Assembly (NCBI GenBank): GCA_018398585.1
Contig: JAGTTD010000018.1
Coordinates: forward strand, 565,501-629,500
DNA length: 64,000 nt
Direction of reading: 5' to 3'
From: Simmondsia chinensis
Lineage: Eukaryota; Streptophyta; Magnoliopsida; Caryophyllales; Simmondsiaceae
The notes beneath the pieces are model-generated. The model did no database searches. It had not been told where the DNA came from and was given only the letters and a program-made list of their open reading frames with translations. Each line of letters starts with the position of its first letter. The stretch's first letter is position 1. The position numbers and the translations under genes are program-made. Shown in pieces: positions 30,801 to 41,271 of the stretch.

Positions 30801-32716
30801 AAACTTGTTGGCATAATAATCTCGACTTTTCATTCTAACCTAGAGTACCTTGAATGTTTGAAACGAGATTAAAGGCCAGAAAAATCTCAGATTCAGGACT
30901 TGTTTAATCAAGCTGTAAAAGAAAAAAAAAAGCTTCTTTCAGAAGCACTTGTTTACAGCAGCACTTTTGTAAAAGTGCTGCCAATAGAGATATTTTTGTT
31001 TAAAAATTTTTCAATTTTGCTTTAACGGAAAAAATGTTATTTTCCTACTTTTGCTTATGGCAAATGTTATTATGCTCTCCAAACAAGAATGTTCGAGAAA
31101 TCTAGAGATTCAGCCTTAATACTGTTTTACCGCTAGACGATAACGTCATTGGTATGACAGTGAACACACATAAGATGGTAAACCGATTTTCTTTGCAGGT
31201 TATCGTTGCTACCTTCACGATCGATCCCAAGAAAGATGCGACAATTGGAAGGACGACATTGCCAGTGAGACCGTCAGCCTCAACTGTCGGCTACATACCG
31301 TTTCCAACCTCTACAATGGAAGATCATCACAGTATGGGTGGAGGAAGCCCTTTCATCATTCAATCTCATGGCATGCATATGGCATCTTCGCATTCTACTA
31401 CTGACTGGAGGGCCGGTGCCAGTTTCGAATTCATGGGTATTGTTTTCTACACTATGATACATATCGAATATGCGATGTCTTTACTGATACCTAGGGATGG
31501 AAATGGGTCGAATGTGAGTAATGACAGAAAAATGTGGCTCAATATCTGACCGAGGAAAAATATGGCGCATTAAAGACTCATAATCTAGTGATTTTAGAGT
31601 TCCGGCCTAAACTTAAGCTAATTTTGGGTCGGGCTAGATGTCATAAAGATCCAACCCTATCCTAAACCTAAATCCATTTCCATTTAACTTATTTTTTACA
31701 TCCAACTCTATCATAAAGGGGTGGGTTTGGATTGGATGGATGTCCAACGGGTTTGAGTCCAATTGTGATCCGTATTGGAGGGCTGGGGCCAATTTTGGTT
31801 TCATGGGTATTGTTCTCTACATTAGGATACGTATGTGATGCCTTTATTGACACCTAGAGATGGCAATGGGTTGATGTGGGTATTGACAAAAAAATGTGAC
31901 TCAATACCCGACCTAGAGAATATGGTGCTTTGAAGATTTAAAATGTAATAATTTTAAAGATTCATTTCCGGCCAGGTTGTGGGTTGGGTTTAATGTCACT
32001 GAAGCTCGAGCCTGCCCAAAACACACTCATTGTTTACGTCCAAATCCATCATAAATGTGTCTGGTTAGATGGATATCCCGTTGGGTCCAATAGTGATCCT
32101 TATTGGAGGGCCGGGGCCAATTTTTAATTAATGGGAACTTGGCAGGGGAATAACCCAAGGCAAGGACTCCGTTTGGTTTGAAGGAAAACATTATTCTTTC
32201 ATGAAATTTTTCTTAACCTGAATAGTTCCATTCAGAAATATTCTTTTGTTATAACTTTTTGTTTGTTCAGTGAAGGAAAACAAGCTATTATCTATACTTA
32301 CATCGGCTTCATGCTTGATCAAATTGGGGTTGAAGTAAGAAATGAGGCGCGAAATTACAACATAAAATGTTTCTCGTTCGATAAAGGATATATATAATGT
32401 CAGTCCTTGCTTCTGAGGGGAATTCAACTTCCTCTTTATAGACAAAGATACTTTCTGTTAAAGTAATGATTGCTACTCATTTATGCAATGAAACAACATG
32501 AATATAAGAAAAAAGCTTTTCCGTTAAAACAAATGGAGTTTGGGTGTAAGATTAGACTCGGCTCAATGTCGGTCATGTAACTCGAGTGCCATCCCTAGTG
32601 ATACCAGGTGGTTAGCTTATGCTGACGGAGACACTAACACTCGATGCTCATACTGTGCAGGAAACACGGGCCACGAATCATCAGAAAACGGAGACCAAAA
32701 CCACATGCCTGACTAG
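24808..32716 (+). CDS. AT-hook motif nuclear-localized protein (AHL), PPC/DUF296 domain, 6 exons
   Basis: Nuclear AT-rich-DNA-binding regulator. Exons: 24808-25162, 27502-27548, 28935-29066, 30234-30386, 31199-31436 and 32661-32716. All have GT-AG borders and join in frame to 326 residues. The N-terminus has a His-rich tract (about 13-21), an Ala/Pro-rich region and one AT-hook at about residues 70-78 (KRKRGRPRKYE, the type with a Tyr after RPRK). The PPC domain begins GFTPHVISVSAGE and continues with MQQARHELCILSAAG, then GRFDIISLSGSY and IVGGGIGGPLIAAGPVEV. Intron-containing genes with an RGRPRKY hook belong to AHL clade B. A second AT-hook normally expected just before the PPC in two-hook members is replaced by KKKEERLSSKKTQLSSIG, so this looks like the single-hook type III class. 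The C-terminus is Gly/Met/His-rich and ends NHMPD. Intron 5 contains a tandem duplication of the end of exon 5. Confidence 0.95.
26041..26255 (+). mobile_element. 5S-headed SINE copy L, head complete to 5S position 1
   Basis: An 18 bp duplication tgcttattg-g-atatta (26023-26040 and 26256-26273, two mismatches) brackets the element. The head starts gggttcatttatcaggcatc, which aligns with the first bases of plant 5S rRNA. It proceeds through caatgcaccggattccatta, cgaagttaagcgtgcttgag and gatgggtgacctcctgggaa to cctcatattgcc. The body lacks about 30 bp around the CAGCCTC block and then runs to the GTT tail. Located in AHL intron 1. Confidence 0.92.
26270..26540. repeat. Possible tRNA-like SINE remnants in AHL intron 1
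   Basis: B-box-like ggtctagggttctaatcctg near 26325 on the plus strand. On the opposite strand there is similar text with a T-run at 26507-26525. The family is not recognised. Confidence 0.35.
27675..27985. mobile_element. MITE-like repeat in AHL intron 2
   Basis: Left text gagtgcgttggctaagcttc and inverse-like right text ending catatgacaagtggcatgag, with AAAAGTGCTT and AAGTACTTTT blocks between. Related to 30895-31085 and 43785-44062. Confidence 0.4.
28500..28575. repeat. Short tandem duplication
   Basis: The unit ggaaggggcattaatactaatttacta occurs twice in a row (about 28515-28570). Located in AHL intron 2. Confidence 0.7.
29266..29656. mobile_element. hAT-like element built of GAGCTCG-rich text
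   Basis: Ends taggggtgtatatgagctg and gctcatttacacccctа-type inverse; flanking 8-mers gtgccaaa and gtgctaag are imperfect duplicates (6 of 8). The interior is made of GCTTGGCTC, GAGCTTGG and CTCGATTG words. It lies in AHL intron 3 and provides terminal evidence for the otherwise shapeless GAGCTCG repeats of this window. Confidence 0.6.
30895..31085. mobile_element. MITE of the AAGCACTT-AAGTGCT type in AHL intron 4
   Basis: ggacttgtttaatcaagctg at the left and inverse-like text near tgctctccaaacaaga at the right. The centre contains agcacttttgtaaaagtgct, a perfect 20 bp palindrome. Confidence 0.6.
31407..32145 (+). repeat. Tandem duplication containing the end of AHL exon 5 and its splice donor
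   Basis: Unit 1 starts at the exon 5 tail (31407) and runs into the intron for 370 bases. Unit 2 (31777-32104) repeats it with substitutions, and a partial unit 3 starts at 32105. Each unit begins tggaggg-c-gg-gcca. Unit 2 keeps the exon-like tail plus the donor (ggtttcatgggtattgttct). The units also include the 5' part of an hAT-like element. Confidence 0.85.
31492..32597. mobile_element. hAT-like element spanning most of AHL intron 5
   Basis: Ends tagggatggaaatgggtc and gagtgccatcccta are inverted. Flanking 8-mers ctgatacc (31484-31491) and gtgatacc (32598-32605) match at 7 of 8. The interior includes the tandem duplication described above, so the duplication arose after insertion. Confidence 0.7.
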
Positions 32717-33345
32717 AGGTTCGAGTTCCTCAATTTTCGTGTCGACGGTAAATTTCAGTTGGTAGATATTTATTAATTGCAGTTTTGCTTATGATTGGTG
32801 CTTTGATTCTACAGTATCTGTACAGATTTCCTACTAACACTCAGATTATTCTTCCCCTTGTGCAGTTTTTGCTACTTTCTTTTTTAATTTAGTTTTGGAC
32901 CAAGCCTAGGCAATTAATTAATTAGTGATTGTTTATGTTAAAACTTTAATTTAAAATATCCATCCCGTTTGCACTCTCTGTTTACAGTTTTTGGTTTCTT
33001 ATTTTTAGTTTTTTCTAGTTTGTGAGAGAACTAGAACTGAAAAATCAAAAGTTAGAAAAAGCTGTTTCTAATAAGAAATTGTAAATAGAAAATCATATGC
33101 CTTTTGTGACTCTTGTTTATTCATTACGAATGTGATTCGGTAGTATCTAAAGGTTGATTGAACTGAACGGTTTAGGTTTTTTTTTTGTGGGATCTGCGTC
33201 TTTGATTCGACGCTTTTATTAGGTATCGTTGATAAAATGAAACAGTAGGACCATTTTGAACAAAAAAAAGACGAGTGATTAATTTGAAGAAACTTGTACA
33301 TATCAGAGATTATTGTGAGCAAAAGGAAGGATTAGTATTTTATGA
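32717..33345. other. AHL 3' region, no further gene
   Basis: Probable 3'UTR followed by AT-rich sequence without recognised features. Confidence 0.4.
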
Positions 33346-33574
33346 CGAGTTATTTACACTATTGATCCGTAATGTTTTTAAGTTTGTTCATATTAGTTTC
33401 TTATCTTTTTTTTATTTTTGTTCAGTGTGTTCTTTTGTGATAGAATTGGTCTTTTGTGTGGGACTAATTTTATTATAAAATAAAACATTAAGGATCATCT
33501 TAAAAAAAAAAATCGATAAACAAATGTTTTAAACAAATTAAAAAAACCGGGGGACCAATAGTGTAAATAACTCG
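33346..33574. mobile_element. MITE with perfect 19 bp inverted ends
   Basis: cgagttatttacactattg at the left and caatagtgtaaataactcg at the right are exact reverse complements. AT-rich 229 bp element without coding capacity; its termini resemble the TATTTAC family. Confidence 0.75.
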
Positions 33575-33686
33575 ATTTGTGACTGGTATCCGTTCCTTTA
33601 TTTTACAGTTGCCCATCTCCATCTGCATATCACATGATTCCTCTGACAGGATCTGAAGAGTTACTAGTTTGATAATTGATGTAGCA

Positions 33687-33923
33687 AAAGCAATATTCTT
33701 AGTGTCCTAAAGGCTCCCGTCTAAGCAGAGTCGGGGGTGGATGTACATAGTCGTTCCCTTTTAGGGTGCTACTCTGAAGAGAGGCTGTTTCCAAAACCCC
33801 CTAACCCGAGGGGTGCTCGAGGTCTTTCCAGAAAATCACTCATTTGAGTATTACTCTCGCCTGAACACGTTTAACTTCGGAATTCTAATAGAATTCGGTA
33901 CTTGCATGTTGGTATTTTTTTAT
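33687..33923 (-). mobile_element. 5S-headed SINE copy M with perfect 20 bp duplication
   Basis: Perfect duplication gtttgataattgatgtagca (33667-33686 and 33924-33943). The minus-strand head starts ATACCAACATGCAAGTACCG and includes CGAAGTTAAACGTGTTCAGG. The body holds CAGCCTCTCTTCAGAGTAGC. The 3' end has no GTT repeats but a short A-rich tail. Head subtype is the same as copy O. Confidence 0.93.
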
Positions 33924-34439
33924 GTTTGATAATTGATGTAGCATTTGAATTATTATTTTTTTATTTTTAAAATTTAGAGATCGACCAAGATTTGAATATA
34001 ATTTTATATAAATGGAAAATGAGATAAATAATTTTACTAAAAATAGAAAATGGAGGACACGTGTAAACGCTATATATAGTTTGAGGCGCATGAATATGAT
34101 ACGATGATGACAAATGAAGGTGGCAAATTAATGTCACTTCGTTGCTTTTTATACCATTTTTGGTAATATGCATGATGGTTATGTTTGACAGGTAATTTTT
34201 TATAGTTTTTAGCTTTTTAACTAGTTAAACAGTTAATAATATTATTTGATAAAAGTTTTATTGTTGGCATTTTTTATATTGTTTAGCTTTTAGCTTTTTA
34301 AATATTATATAATTAAATTTTATTTATTATTTTGTCCCTCTTTTTTATCTTAATTTATAGAATACATTCAATCAGCTAACAGCTAATAGTTATAGCTAAA
34401 CATGGCTAATATTATTCCCTAGTTGTCGCTTCATTTTAA

Positions 34440-34570
34440 TCGGCTGTTAAGATTTGATACGATATAATAGAACCCGACAAATCGGTAAGAAGTTACTGGT
34501 CTTACTGGGTTTAGGTAGGGGTTGGGGCTTGGGTTGGGCCAATAGAATTGGTTTGTTTATATAATTATGT
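34440..34570. repeat. hAT-like remnant (GGGTTTAGG text)
   Basis: gatttgatacgatataatag, then cccgacaaatcgg and ttactgggtttaggtagggg resemble the interior of 13200-13769. Too degraded to delimit. Confidence 0.35.
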
Positions 34571-34592
34571 TAAGTTTATATGAATTGTATAT

Positions 34593-34595
34593 TGC

Positions 34596-34642
<47 letters not shown>
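34593..34642. repeat. (ATT)n microsatellite
   Basis: About 16 ATT units. Confidence 0.9.
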
Positions 34643-34643
<1 letters not shown>

Positions 34644-34817
34644 GTGCATAACTCCTGTGAGAGGCTAGGAATGAGAGGAAATATTCTTGGCTACTCATTT
34701 GGCTGTTGATATCACCTTCCTTTCATCTGGTATTATTGTCTTTTTCCACTTTAATCAAATGTGTGGTTTAAAATTTACTTTCTCATAAGAGTCATCTTTT
34801 ATATATATATATATATA

Positions 34818-35170
34818 TGAAGGTTATTCATATCAAAAGTTCTTGTATTTTACATATTATGATATATCTTTTTTTATCAAAATATTAATTTAACCCTTAA
34901 ATAAGTTAAACTGTGTTAATTTATTTTTTTTGAATATAATTTATGCTAAGTTGGTGATGGTGATGAACTTTTTAATGATTTCAACATGTGTTAGTTAAAA
35001 TTGCACTGCCGAATGGGTCTATATGTTGCGATATTTACATCTAACATAAATATATCGCTAAAGATTACAAAACTTATTATAATTTGATCATAGTACTAAT
35101 TGTAAAAGTAAAAAAATTAAATTGACCTGGTGGACAGATACAAAAATCTTTTATATAAAGAGCTCATATA
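34818..35170. mobile_element. Foldback MITE (TATTTAC family)
   Basis: Left gaaggttattcatatcaaaa, right inverse-like caaaaatcttttatataaag. Paired tattaatttaaccct and aaattaaattgacct arms. Confidence 0.45.
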
Positions 35171-35359
35171 AGTATGTGTGTAGTCTATAGATATGAGTAA
35201 GTTTGAACTGTATATTTGAAAGTTATTGCCGGAATAATTTTTTAATATAATTTTATAACTCTTATTATTTGTAAATTACATAAAATAATAATTTTTATCA
35301 GATAATAACACATTGCTCAATAAAAATTTTATAAAAAAATGAAAAAGGAGACCTGTGTA

Positions 35360-35500
35360 ACCGCCATAGGAGGGGGGCGTAACGGTCAAGAAAGACACGT
35401 CAGCATTACGTAGTTCATTTCCCTACCGACCTTAGCCTTTCATTTCCAGCCGTCGATCTTTCTTCATCGACGGCCATCAATCAGCCCCCCTCTACTACAC
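35360..35500. other. GC-rich island with a hairpin, function unknown
   Basis: An isolated GC-richer block in otherwise AT-rich DNA contains gacacgtcagcattacgtag and the stem-loop ccgtcgatctttcttcatcg followed by acgg (8 bp stem). CACGTCA and TACGTA are bZIP-like core motifs. No gene with a start codon follows closely, so it may be the remains of a promoter. No coding frame. Confidence 0.35.
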
Positions 35501-35820
35501 CCGATCGAATACACGAAGAATATTTATATTTTAAAAAGATTTAATATATTATATCGATAATATTTTATATTGTTTAAAATTTAAATTATTATTTTTAGCT
35601 TCTTATTAATATGTTAATAAATTTTTTTTAAATGCTCTTATAGTGATTTTTTGAACTAATTTAGGTTTTATAGGAAAGTTAAATAGTAAACTCATGAGAT
35701 TGCTTGAATTAGTAAATAAGAGTAAAATTAAAAATATTTTTTTTATTATTTACTATAATTCACATTATTGTAATAGTAATATTTTTTCCTAATATTATTA
35801 ACATCGTGTCAAATAGATTA

Positions 35821-36885
35821 AGGGTCCGTTTAGAACTGAGAAAATGTTGACAAAGGAAAAAAAATTTGGAAAAAAAATATTTTTTTTCGTGTTCGGAATA
35901 CACAGAAAATATGAAAGAAAAATAATTCAATGCAAAATTTTAGAACTTTACAATAGAATTTGAGGAAAATAATTTTTCTCTTAAAATAGATAGGAAATTT
36001 TTATTAGATTTAATCTCAGTTTCATATTTAATAAAAAAAAGGTCTGAATTTTTGTCGTCAAATGCTAATATATAGATTATCTTCCGTCGTAGTTCAAAAT
36101 TTTTTTTCCGTAGTATGTTAGATTTTCGTTGATAACATTAATATAACTCGTATGTATAGTTTTACTCATATACTATATCAATATTCAGACATAGGGTATT
36201 TTGATAAACTTTTGAAAGCTTGGGGTACCTTATTGCATATATTAAAATGTCATGGTACTTAAGTAATAAAAGTTTAAATCTTGGGTACCTAAATAATAAA
36301 TTTCTTTATATTTATTATAATTTTAAAATTTATAATATTCTTAATTTTCAAAAATACTAAATCCTTAAAAATATTAAATATTAATAAAATATCTAATTTT
36401 TTAAAATGTTTAAAAAACATTCATATATATATATATATCAAAGACATTTAATATATTGAAAATATATTCATATATTTCAAAAATATTTTAAACTCACTAC
36501 CTAAATCAAATTTTTTCTGAAACTTTTAAATATCAAGATCTCTGATAATATATATTAAAATATCAGGTACATAAGTGATAGTTAAACTCAAAGTGTCTAA
36601 ATAATAAATTTACAACAGAAAAATATCAAGAACTATCATAAAAAAAATCACACGTTATAAATAATATAAAGAGAATATAACTTATTAAGTTGGATAATAA
36701 TTATTTTTTCTATTTTATTTTCTATCAACCAAACAAAGGAAACAAATTTTGATATTGAAAACATATTTTTTTCCTTTTTTTTTTCTTGACTTCCAAACAA
36801 CGAAAAAAATTATTTTCTTTCCCATCAACTTTTTTTTTTAGTACTTTTTTTCTTTAAATTTTCTTAATTCTAAATAGAGTCTGAA
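35821..36885. mobile_element. Large foldback-ended repeat
   Basis: The left end agggtccgtttagaactgag is inverted at the right end (taattctaaatagagtctg). Arms rich in GGAAAAAAAATT and AATTTTTTTCC follow. Length about 1.06 kb with AT-rich interior, no protein seen. Confidence 0.5.
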
Positions 36886-37155
36886 GTAAACATTCTTTTT
36901 AGATGTAAATAGTATAATATTATCCTAATAGGGGTCACCAACAACTGGAAAGGATGGAATAAACGAGTCACTTTGTGGATAAAACATGGTCGCCTAATCA
37001 TTATATCGAACCCAACAATCTAACAAAGATTAGAGTAGATGGTAAATCGAAAACAAATTTTAAGATTAATGATTTATATTTTAAGATAATTATATTAATT
37101 AATTATTATTAATTTATGTTATGGTATTCTAAGTAAACATATGATTAGTATTGCA

Positions 37156-37290
37156 TTTTTTTTTTCCTTTTTTTGGTAACGAGGGACTGGGTTGCCCCAG
37201 TTAAGCCCGACCTATAAGAAAGCCCACAATCCCATGAACAGGTAAGTTATGAGTATATCCTTAGCGAGAATCGCATTTCTCGGTTTATAA
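37156..37290 (-). mobile_element. tRNA-type SINE, 5'-truncated copy
   Basis: Same family as 38712-38895: plus-strand T-run, then cgagggactgggttgccc, acaggtaagttatgagtata and gagaatcgcat. Confidence 0.7.
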
Positions 37291-37449
37291 CTTTTGCTTT
37301 TTACAAACTAAAATTTCCATTTTGAAATCTATTTTGGATTTAAATTTGAGGAAAAGTTAAAAACGGAGAAGCAAAAATTAAAAAGATGTTTAAAAAGACT
37401 TGGTTTTTAGTTTCTCAAAATGGTTTTATACTGCCATGCTTTTCAAGTT

Positions 37450-37576
37450 GAGGGTTTCCAGAAACAGCCTCCCTTTATAGTAGTACACTGAAGAGGGAAG
37501 GTTGCATACATCCACCTTTCAGACCCTGCTTATTCGGGAGCCCTTGAGACACCGAGACTGTTATTGTTGTTGTTTT
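37450..37576 (+). mobile_element. Angio-type SINE, headless copy N
   Basis: gggtttccagaaacagcctc, gaaggttgcatacatccacc, gaccctgcttattcgggagc, then a GTT-type tail. No 5S head. Confidence 0.83.
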
Positions 37577-38253
37577 TCAAAAATCAAAAATTGCAAAAGA
37601 AGAAGTTAATCGAGACCTATGATTTTCTGTTTGAGTTTTAGATGTTTGAGAAACTAAAAACAGGATTTTGAAAGCAAATTTTCTGATTTTTAATTTTTAA
37701 TTTTTAATTTTTTTAAGTTTAAATGAAAATTGCAAAGAAATAACTAAAAATAAGAAAACTTTTAAAGTTTAATTCTTAATTACTAAAAATTAAAAACTAC
37801 AAATAAAATATGTGAATCACATATTAGTACTCTGAGGTTTAAGTTAATAATATTTAAGTTTATAAACTTATTGAAATCATTTTTTAGTCTAAGAGTTATA
37901 TTAATTAATAAAATACTTCAAATAATAGCGTAAAATAATATAAATTTTGTTGTTATTTTCGATAAACCCATAATCCTTCGTTATTTCCCTTTCACATGGA
38001 CCACAATGCTGTGCACTGTTAATGAAGAATGGTTGAATTATAGAGTTATTTTACATCTTTACAATCACCGTTTTGACTATTTTATTCACGCAACTATTAG
38101 ACAAAATATTATTTCGCAAGGTTCGTGAATTAAAAAAATTAATACACTAAACTTCATAATAGTAATGTGTAATTCACCTAATAAAATAAGTATATGATCT
38201 CAACTTATGGTGATTTATATAATATTATGAGCAAGTCATAAATACACCTAAAA

Positions 38254-38475
38254 GGGTATCAACACGCAAGCACTGGATACCATTAAAACTTCGAAGTTAA
38301 GCATGCTTGGACGAGAGTAGTACCAAGATGGGTGACTTTACGGGAAATCCTCGTGTTGCACTCCCCCCCTTAAGGGTACCCTGAAGGGAGGAGGCTGCGT
38401 ACATTCACCCCCACAGACCCTACTGAGGTGAGAGCCTTTGGGGCACTGAAAATATTATTTTTTTTTTTTTTTAAG
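38254..38475 (+). mobile_element. 5S-headed SINE copy O with target-site duplication
   Basis: Perfect 14 bp duplication aagtcataaataca (38233-38246 and 38476-38489), continuing imperfectly to the element start. The head begins gggtatcaacacgcaagcac, passes through cttcgaagttaagcatgctt and gatgggtgactttacgggaa and ends cctcgtgttgcac. The body is shortened (the CAGCCTC part is missing) and the tail is T-rich. Confidence 0.92.
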
Positions 38476-38711
38476 AAGTCATAAATACAATCGAAAAATT
38501 GATATTGTTCACACCTGAATTATTTACTCGATTGGTTCCTTATGTTTTTATATGAGCTCAACTCATTTTATTTAACAGTCAAAATCCATAATTCGTGTAA
38601 ATTTCTACTTTCTACGCATTAAACGAGGCCTTAGAAATGTATATATCATCCAATTTTTCATCCCGTTCTTATTTTCTTATCTTGTTCTTATATTCTTATC
38701 TTCTTGTTTAT

Positions 38712-38895
38712 TTATTTATTTTTTTTGTAACGAGGGACTGGGTTGCCTCAACAACCTCGGCCCATAAGAACAGCCCACAAGCCCCCATAAGCAGGTAAGT
38801 CATGAGTATATTCACAGTGAGAATCGAACTCCTGACCCTTGGGCGATGACTGCATGGGTAGGAGACGCCACCAAGTGAAACACCCTCATGATGGG
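38712..38895 (-). mobile_element. tRNA-derived SINE with perfect 17 bp duplication
   Basis: Perfect duplication cttatcttcttgtttat (38695-38711 and 38896-38912). On the minus strand: an A-box-like cacttggtggcgtctcc, the B-box gagttcgattctc, a body with GGGCCGAGGTTG, and a poly-A tail. About 184 bp. This is a separate SINE family from the 5S-headed one and looks recent. Confidence 0.88.
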
Positions 38896-38929
38896 CTTAT
38901 CTTCTTGTTTATACCATTTAGCATTATTT

Positions 38930-39500
38930 AAAATTTTACAATAATAGAGGATTATTTACATTTTAGTACCCGATATTTTTTAAAATTATAAAAAGGACTA
39001 TGACCTTTTTGAATTAATAAAAAAGATCCTAAGTTTTTATCGTAATAATAAAAAAAGCCCTTCTGCAGCGTGATAATGTCAAATTCTATCGATAGAACTG
39101 ACATGACAACTTATTTTTATTAATGCTACAATAAAATGATAAAAATTACCTTTCAATACTCGTATTCTTTCATTATTAGCACAAAATTTAAGATGTTATA
39201 GTATGCGGAAACTATTTATTTTTGCTTAATTTATTTTAAAATATAGTTATTGAAGGGTACGTTTGTTATTTTACTGTAACATTAATAAAAAAGCAGTTGG
39301 CACTTAGCTCTGTTAGCAAAAAAAAAAAATGAGGTGCTCACGTTGGAAAGTGAACTTTTTATTAATATGACAAAATTTGAGGGGATTTTTTTATTAATAC
39401 AATAAAATCTCAGAGGCCTTTTTATTAATTTCAAAAGGTCATGATCCTTTTTATTATTTTTAAAAATATAAAGATATTAAAATATAAATAAGCCAATAAT
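38930..39500. mobile_element. Foldback repeat of the CCTTTTTATTAAT type
   Basis: Left ttatttacattttagtaccc, later ttgaattaataaaaaagatc; the right half has the inverse ggcctttttattaatttcaa and ccttttt. AT-rich without coding capacity. Confidence 0.4.
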
Positions 39501-39699
39501 AAATTTCAAAATATATTATGAAAATTGACAATGTACTTGTTCAAAAAAAAAAAAATCTCAAAAAAGAGATATTGGGTTCAGACGAGGAATCCCAAAAATT
39601 ACAACTGTGTCCAGGTTCAGTTCATGTAAGAACCAAGTGGGTCCCTTCACCGCTTATCAATTTCAAATCCAACAACAACAAAGTTGAAATTTTTCTTTA

Positions 39700-41271
39700 A
39701 AAAAATTAAAATTAGGGTTTGAAATTGAATTACCCACAATTTGGATCTCACTTTTGAGCCCTAATTTTCTTGCTTTCCTTTTCATTAACTGTTCACTTTT
39801 TAAGATATTTTTTTGCTATAGTTTTTTGTGTTCTTATTTGTTTTTTAATTATTGGAATTGATTCTTGCTGTGTGAAGTTGTTCTTGGGTTGTGATTTTGG
39901 GGGAAAATTTGTGGGTGTTCATTGAAATTTCAATCAATGTGAGCAGTTTTTGGGTTGAATTTCAGGTTAGTTTTGTCTTTCTATCTCTATTTTTTTTTTT
40001 TTTGTGTATTTTTTGTGTTCTGGGTTTAATTTGTTGAAGGAAATAGTTATGGAATCATCTGTTTCAAAAGTTTAGCTTAAGCTGACGTGTAGTGGCGCGT
40101 CAATGGTTTTGTAATGCGAATGCTCATTGGGGTTGAAGCCTGAATAGATAGCTTCTTCTTCTGGTCTGATTAATTGAAGGAAATTGTTAAGGAACCAACT
40201 GTTTCAAAAGCATAAGCTGATGGGTAAAGGCGTGTGAATGTTTTTGTGGTCTAACACGTTGCTTTACGTGAATGCTAATTAGAGTTGAAGCTTGAATAGA
40301 TAGTTTATAGACCCACATCATAGCTTCTTCTTCCGGGTTTGATTAATTGAAGGAAATTGTTATGGAACAAATTGTTCCGAAAGCTTAAGCTAATGGGTGT
40401 AGACGTATGAATGGTTTTATGCTCTAACATGTATTCTCACGTGAATGTCCATTGGGCTTGAAGTGTGAATAGATAGTTTATAGACCCACATCATACCTTC
40501 TTCTTCTGGGTTTGATTAATTGAAGGAAATTGTTATGGAACCAATTGTTTCTAAAGCTTAAGCTAATGGGTGAAAACCTATTAGTTTTATACTCTTAACA
40601 TGTTTACTTACGTGAATGCCCCTTGGGGTCGATGTTTGAATAGATAGTTTATGGATCCACATCATAGCTTCTTCTTCTCGGTCTGATTAATCGAAGGAGA
40701 TTGTTACAGAACCAACTGTTCCAAAAGTATAAGCTTATGGGTAAAGGCGTGTGAATGGTTTTGTAGTCTAACATGTTGCCTTACGCAAATGCTAATCAGA
40801 GTTGAAGCTTGAATAGATAGTTTATAGACCCACATCATAACTTCTTCTTCTGGGTATGATTAATTGAAGGAAATTGTCATGGAACTAACTATTCCAAAAT
40901 CTTAAACCGATAGGTAAAGACCCATAAATGATTTCATACGCTAATATTGCCCCTCACGCGAATATGATTGGGATTCAAGCGTGGATGGTTTACAAACCCT
41001 CCTTATACTTTGTGCTAAAATTATATTGAAACTGAAATAGTTGTTTTTCTTGCAGATTGAGGAGAGATTTAGATCTTGAAAGTGGAGTTCTTGATGGAAA
41101 TTGTTTTGTAGTTGATGGGTTCTTCAATCTCTGAATTAGGTTTCTGAAAAGCGTAGTTAATCTAGGGTTTAAGGGTTGTGCAATATCAGATTGGAAATTA
41201 GTTGGGTCTACATTTTTGTGAGACCTTATATTATACAGATTTTGATGGAGAGAAGATAGATTTTGATCCAA
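39700..41271 (+). promoter_or_regulatory. Ethylene receptor leader with probable 5'UTR intron (39966-41055)
   Basis: A donor aatttcaggttagt at 39965/39966 and an acceptor tttttcttgcag at 41055 would remove 1.09 kb from the leader. The short exon from 41056 leads to the start codon. The intron is inferred from splice signals alone. A leader intron is plausible for this receptor family. Its interior is a tandem repeat array. Confidence 0.5.
40031..41045 (-). repeat. Tandem array of a TRIM-derived unit (about six copies)
   Basis: Units start near 40031, 40175, 40348, 40530, 40700 and 40875, with period mostly 165-180 bp. Each has gaaggaaattgtta-ggaacc, then aaagcttaagct-atgggt, a tctaaca-type LTR end, ttgaagctt-gaatagatag and ccacatcatagcttcttctt. 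The first 75 bases equal an inverted TRIM LTR of the family at 1661-1951, but the primer site is lost. Only the last unit runs on into the ordinary TRIM interior (gtgctaaaattatattgaaa). Confidence 0.85.

Noticed and set aside
40031..41045. CRISPR-like array
   Set aside because: The period is about 170 bp with no short identical repeats and variable spacers; the unit contains a TRIM LTR and the genome is eukaryotic.
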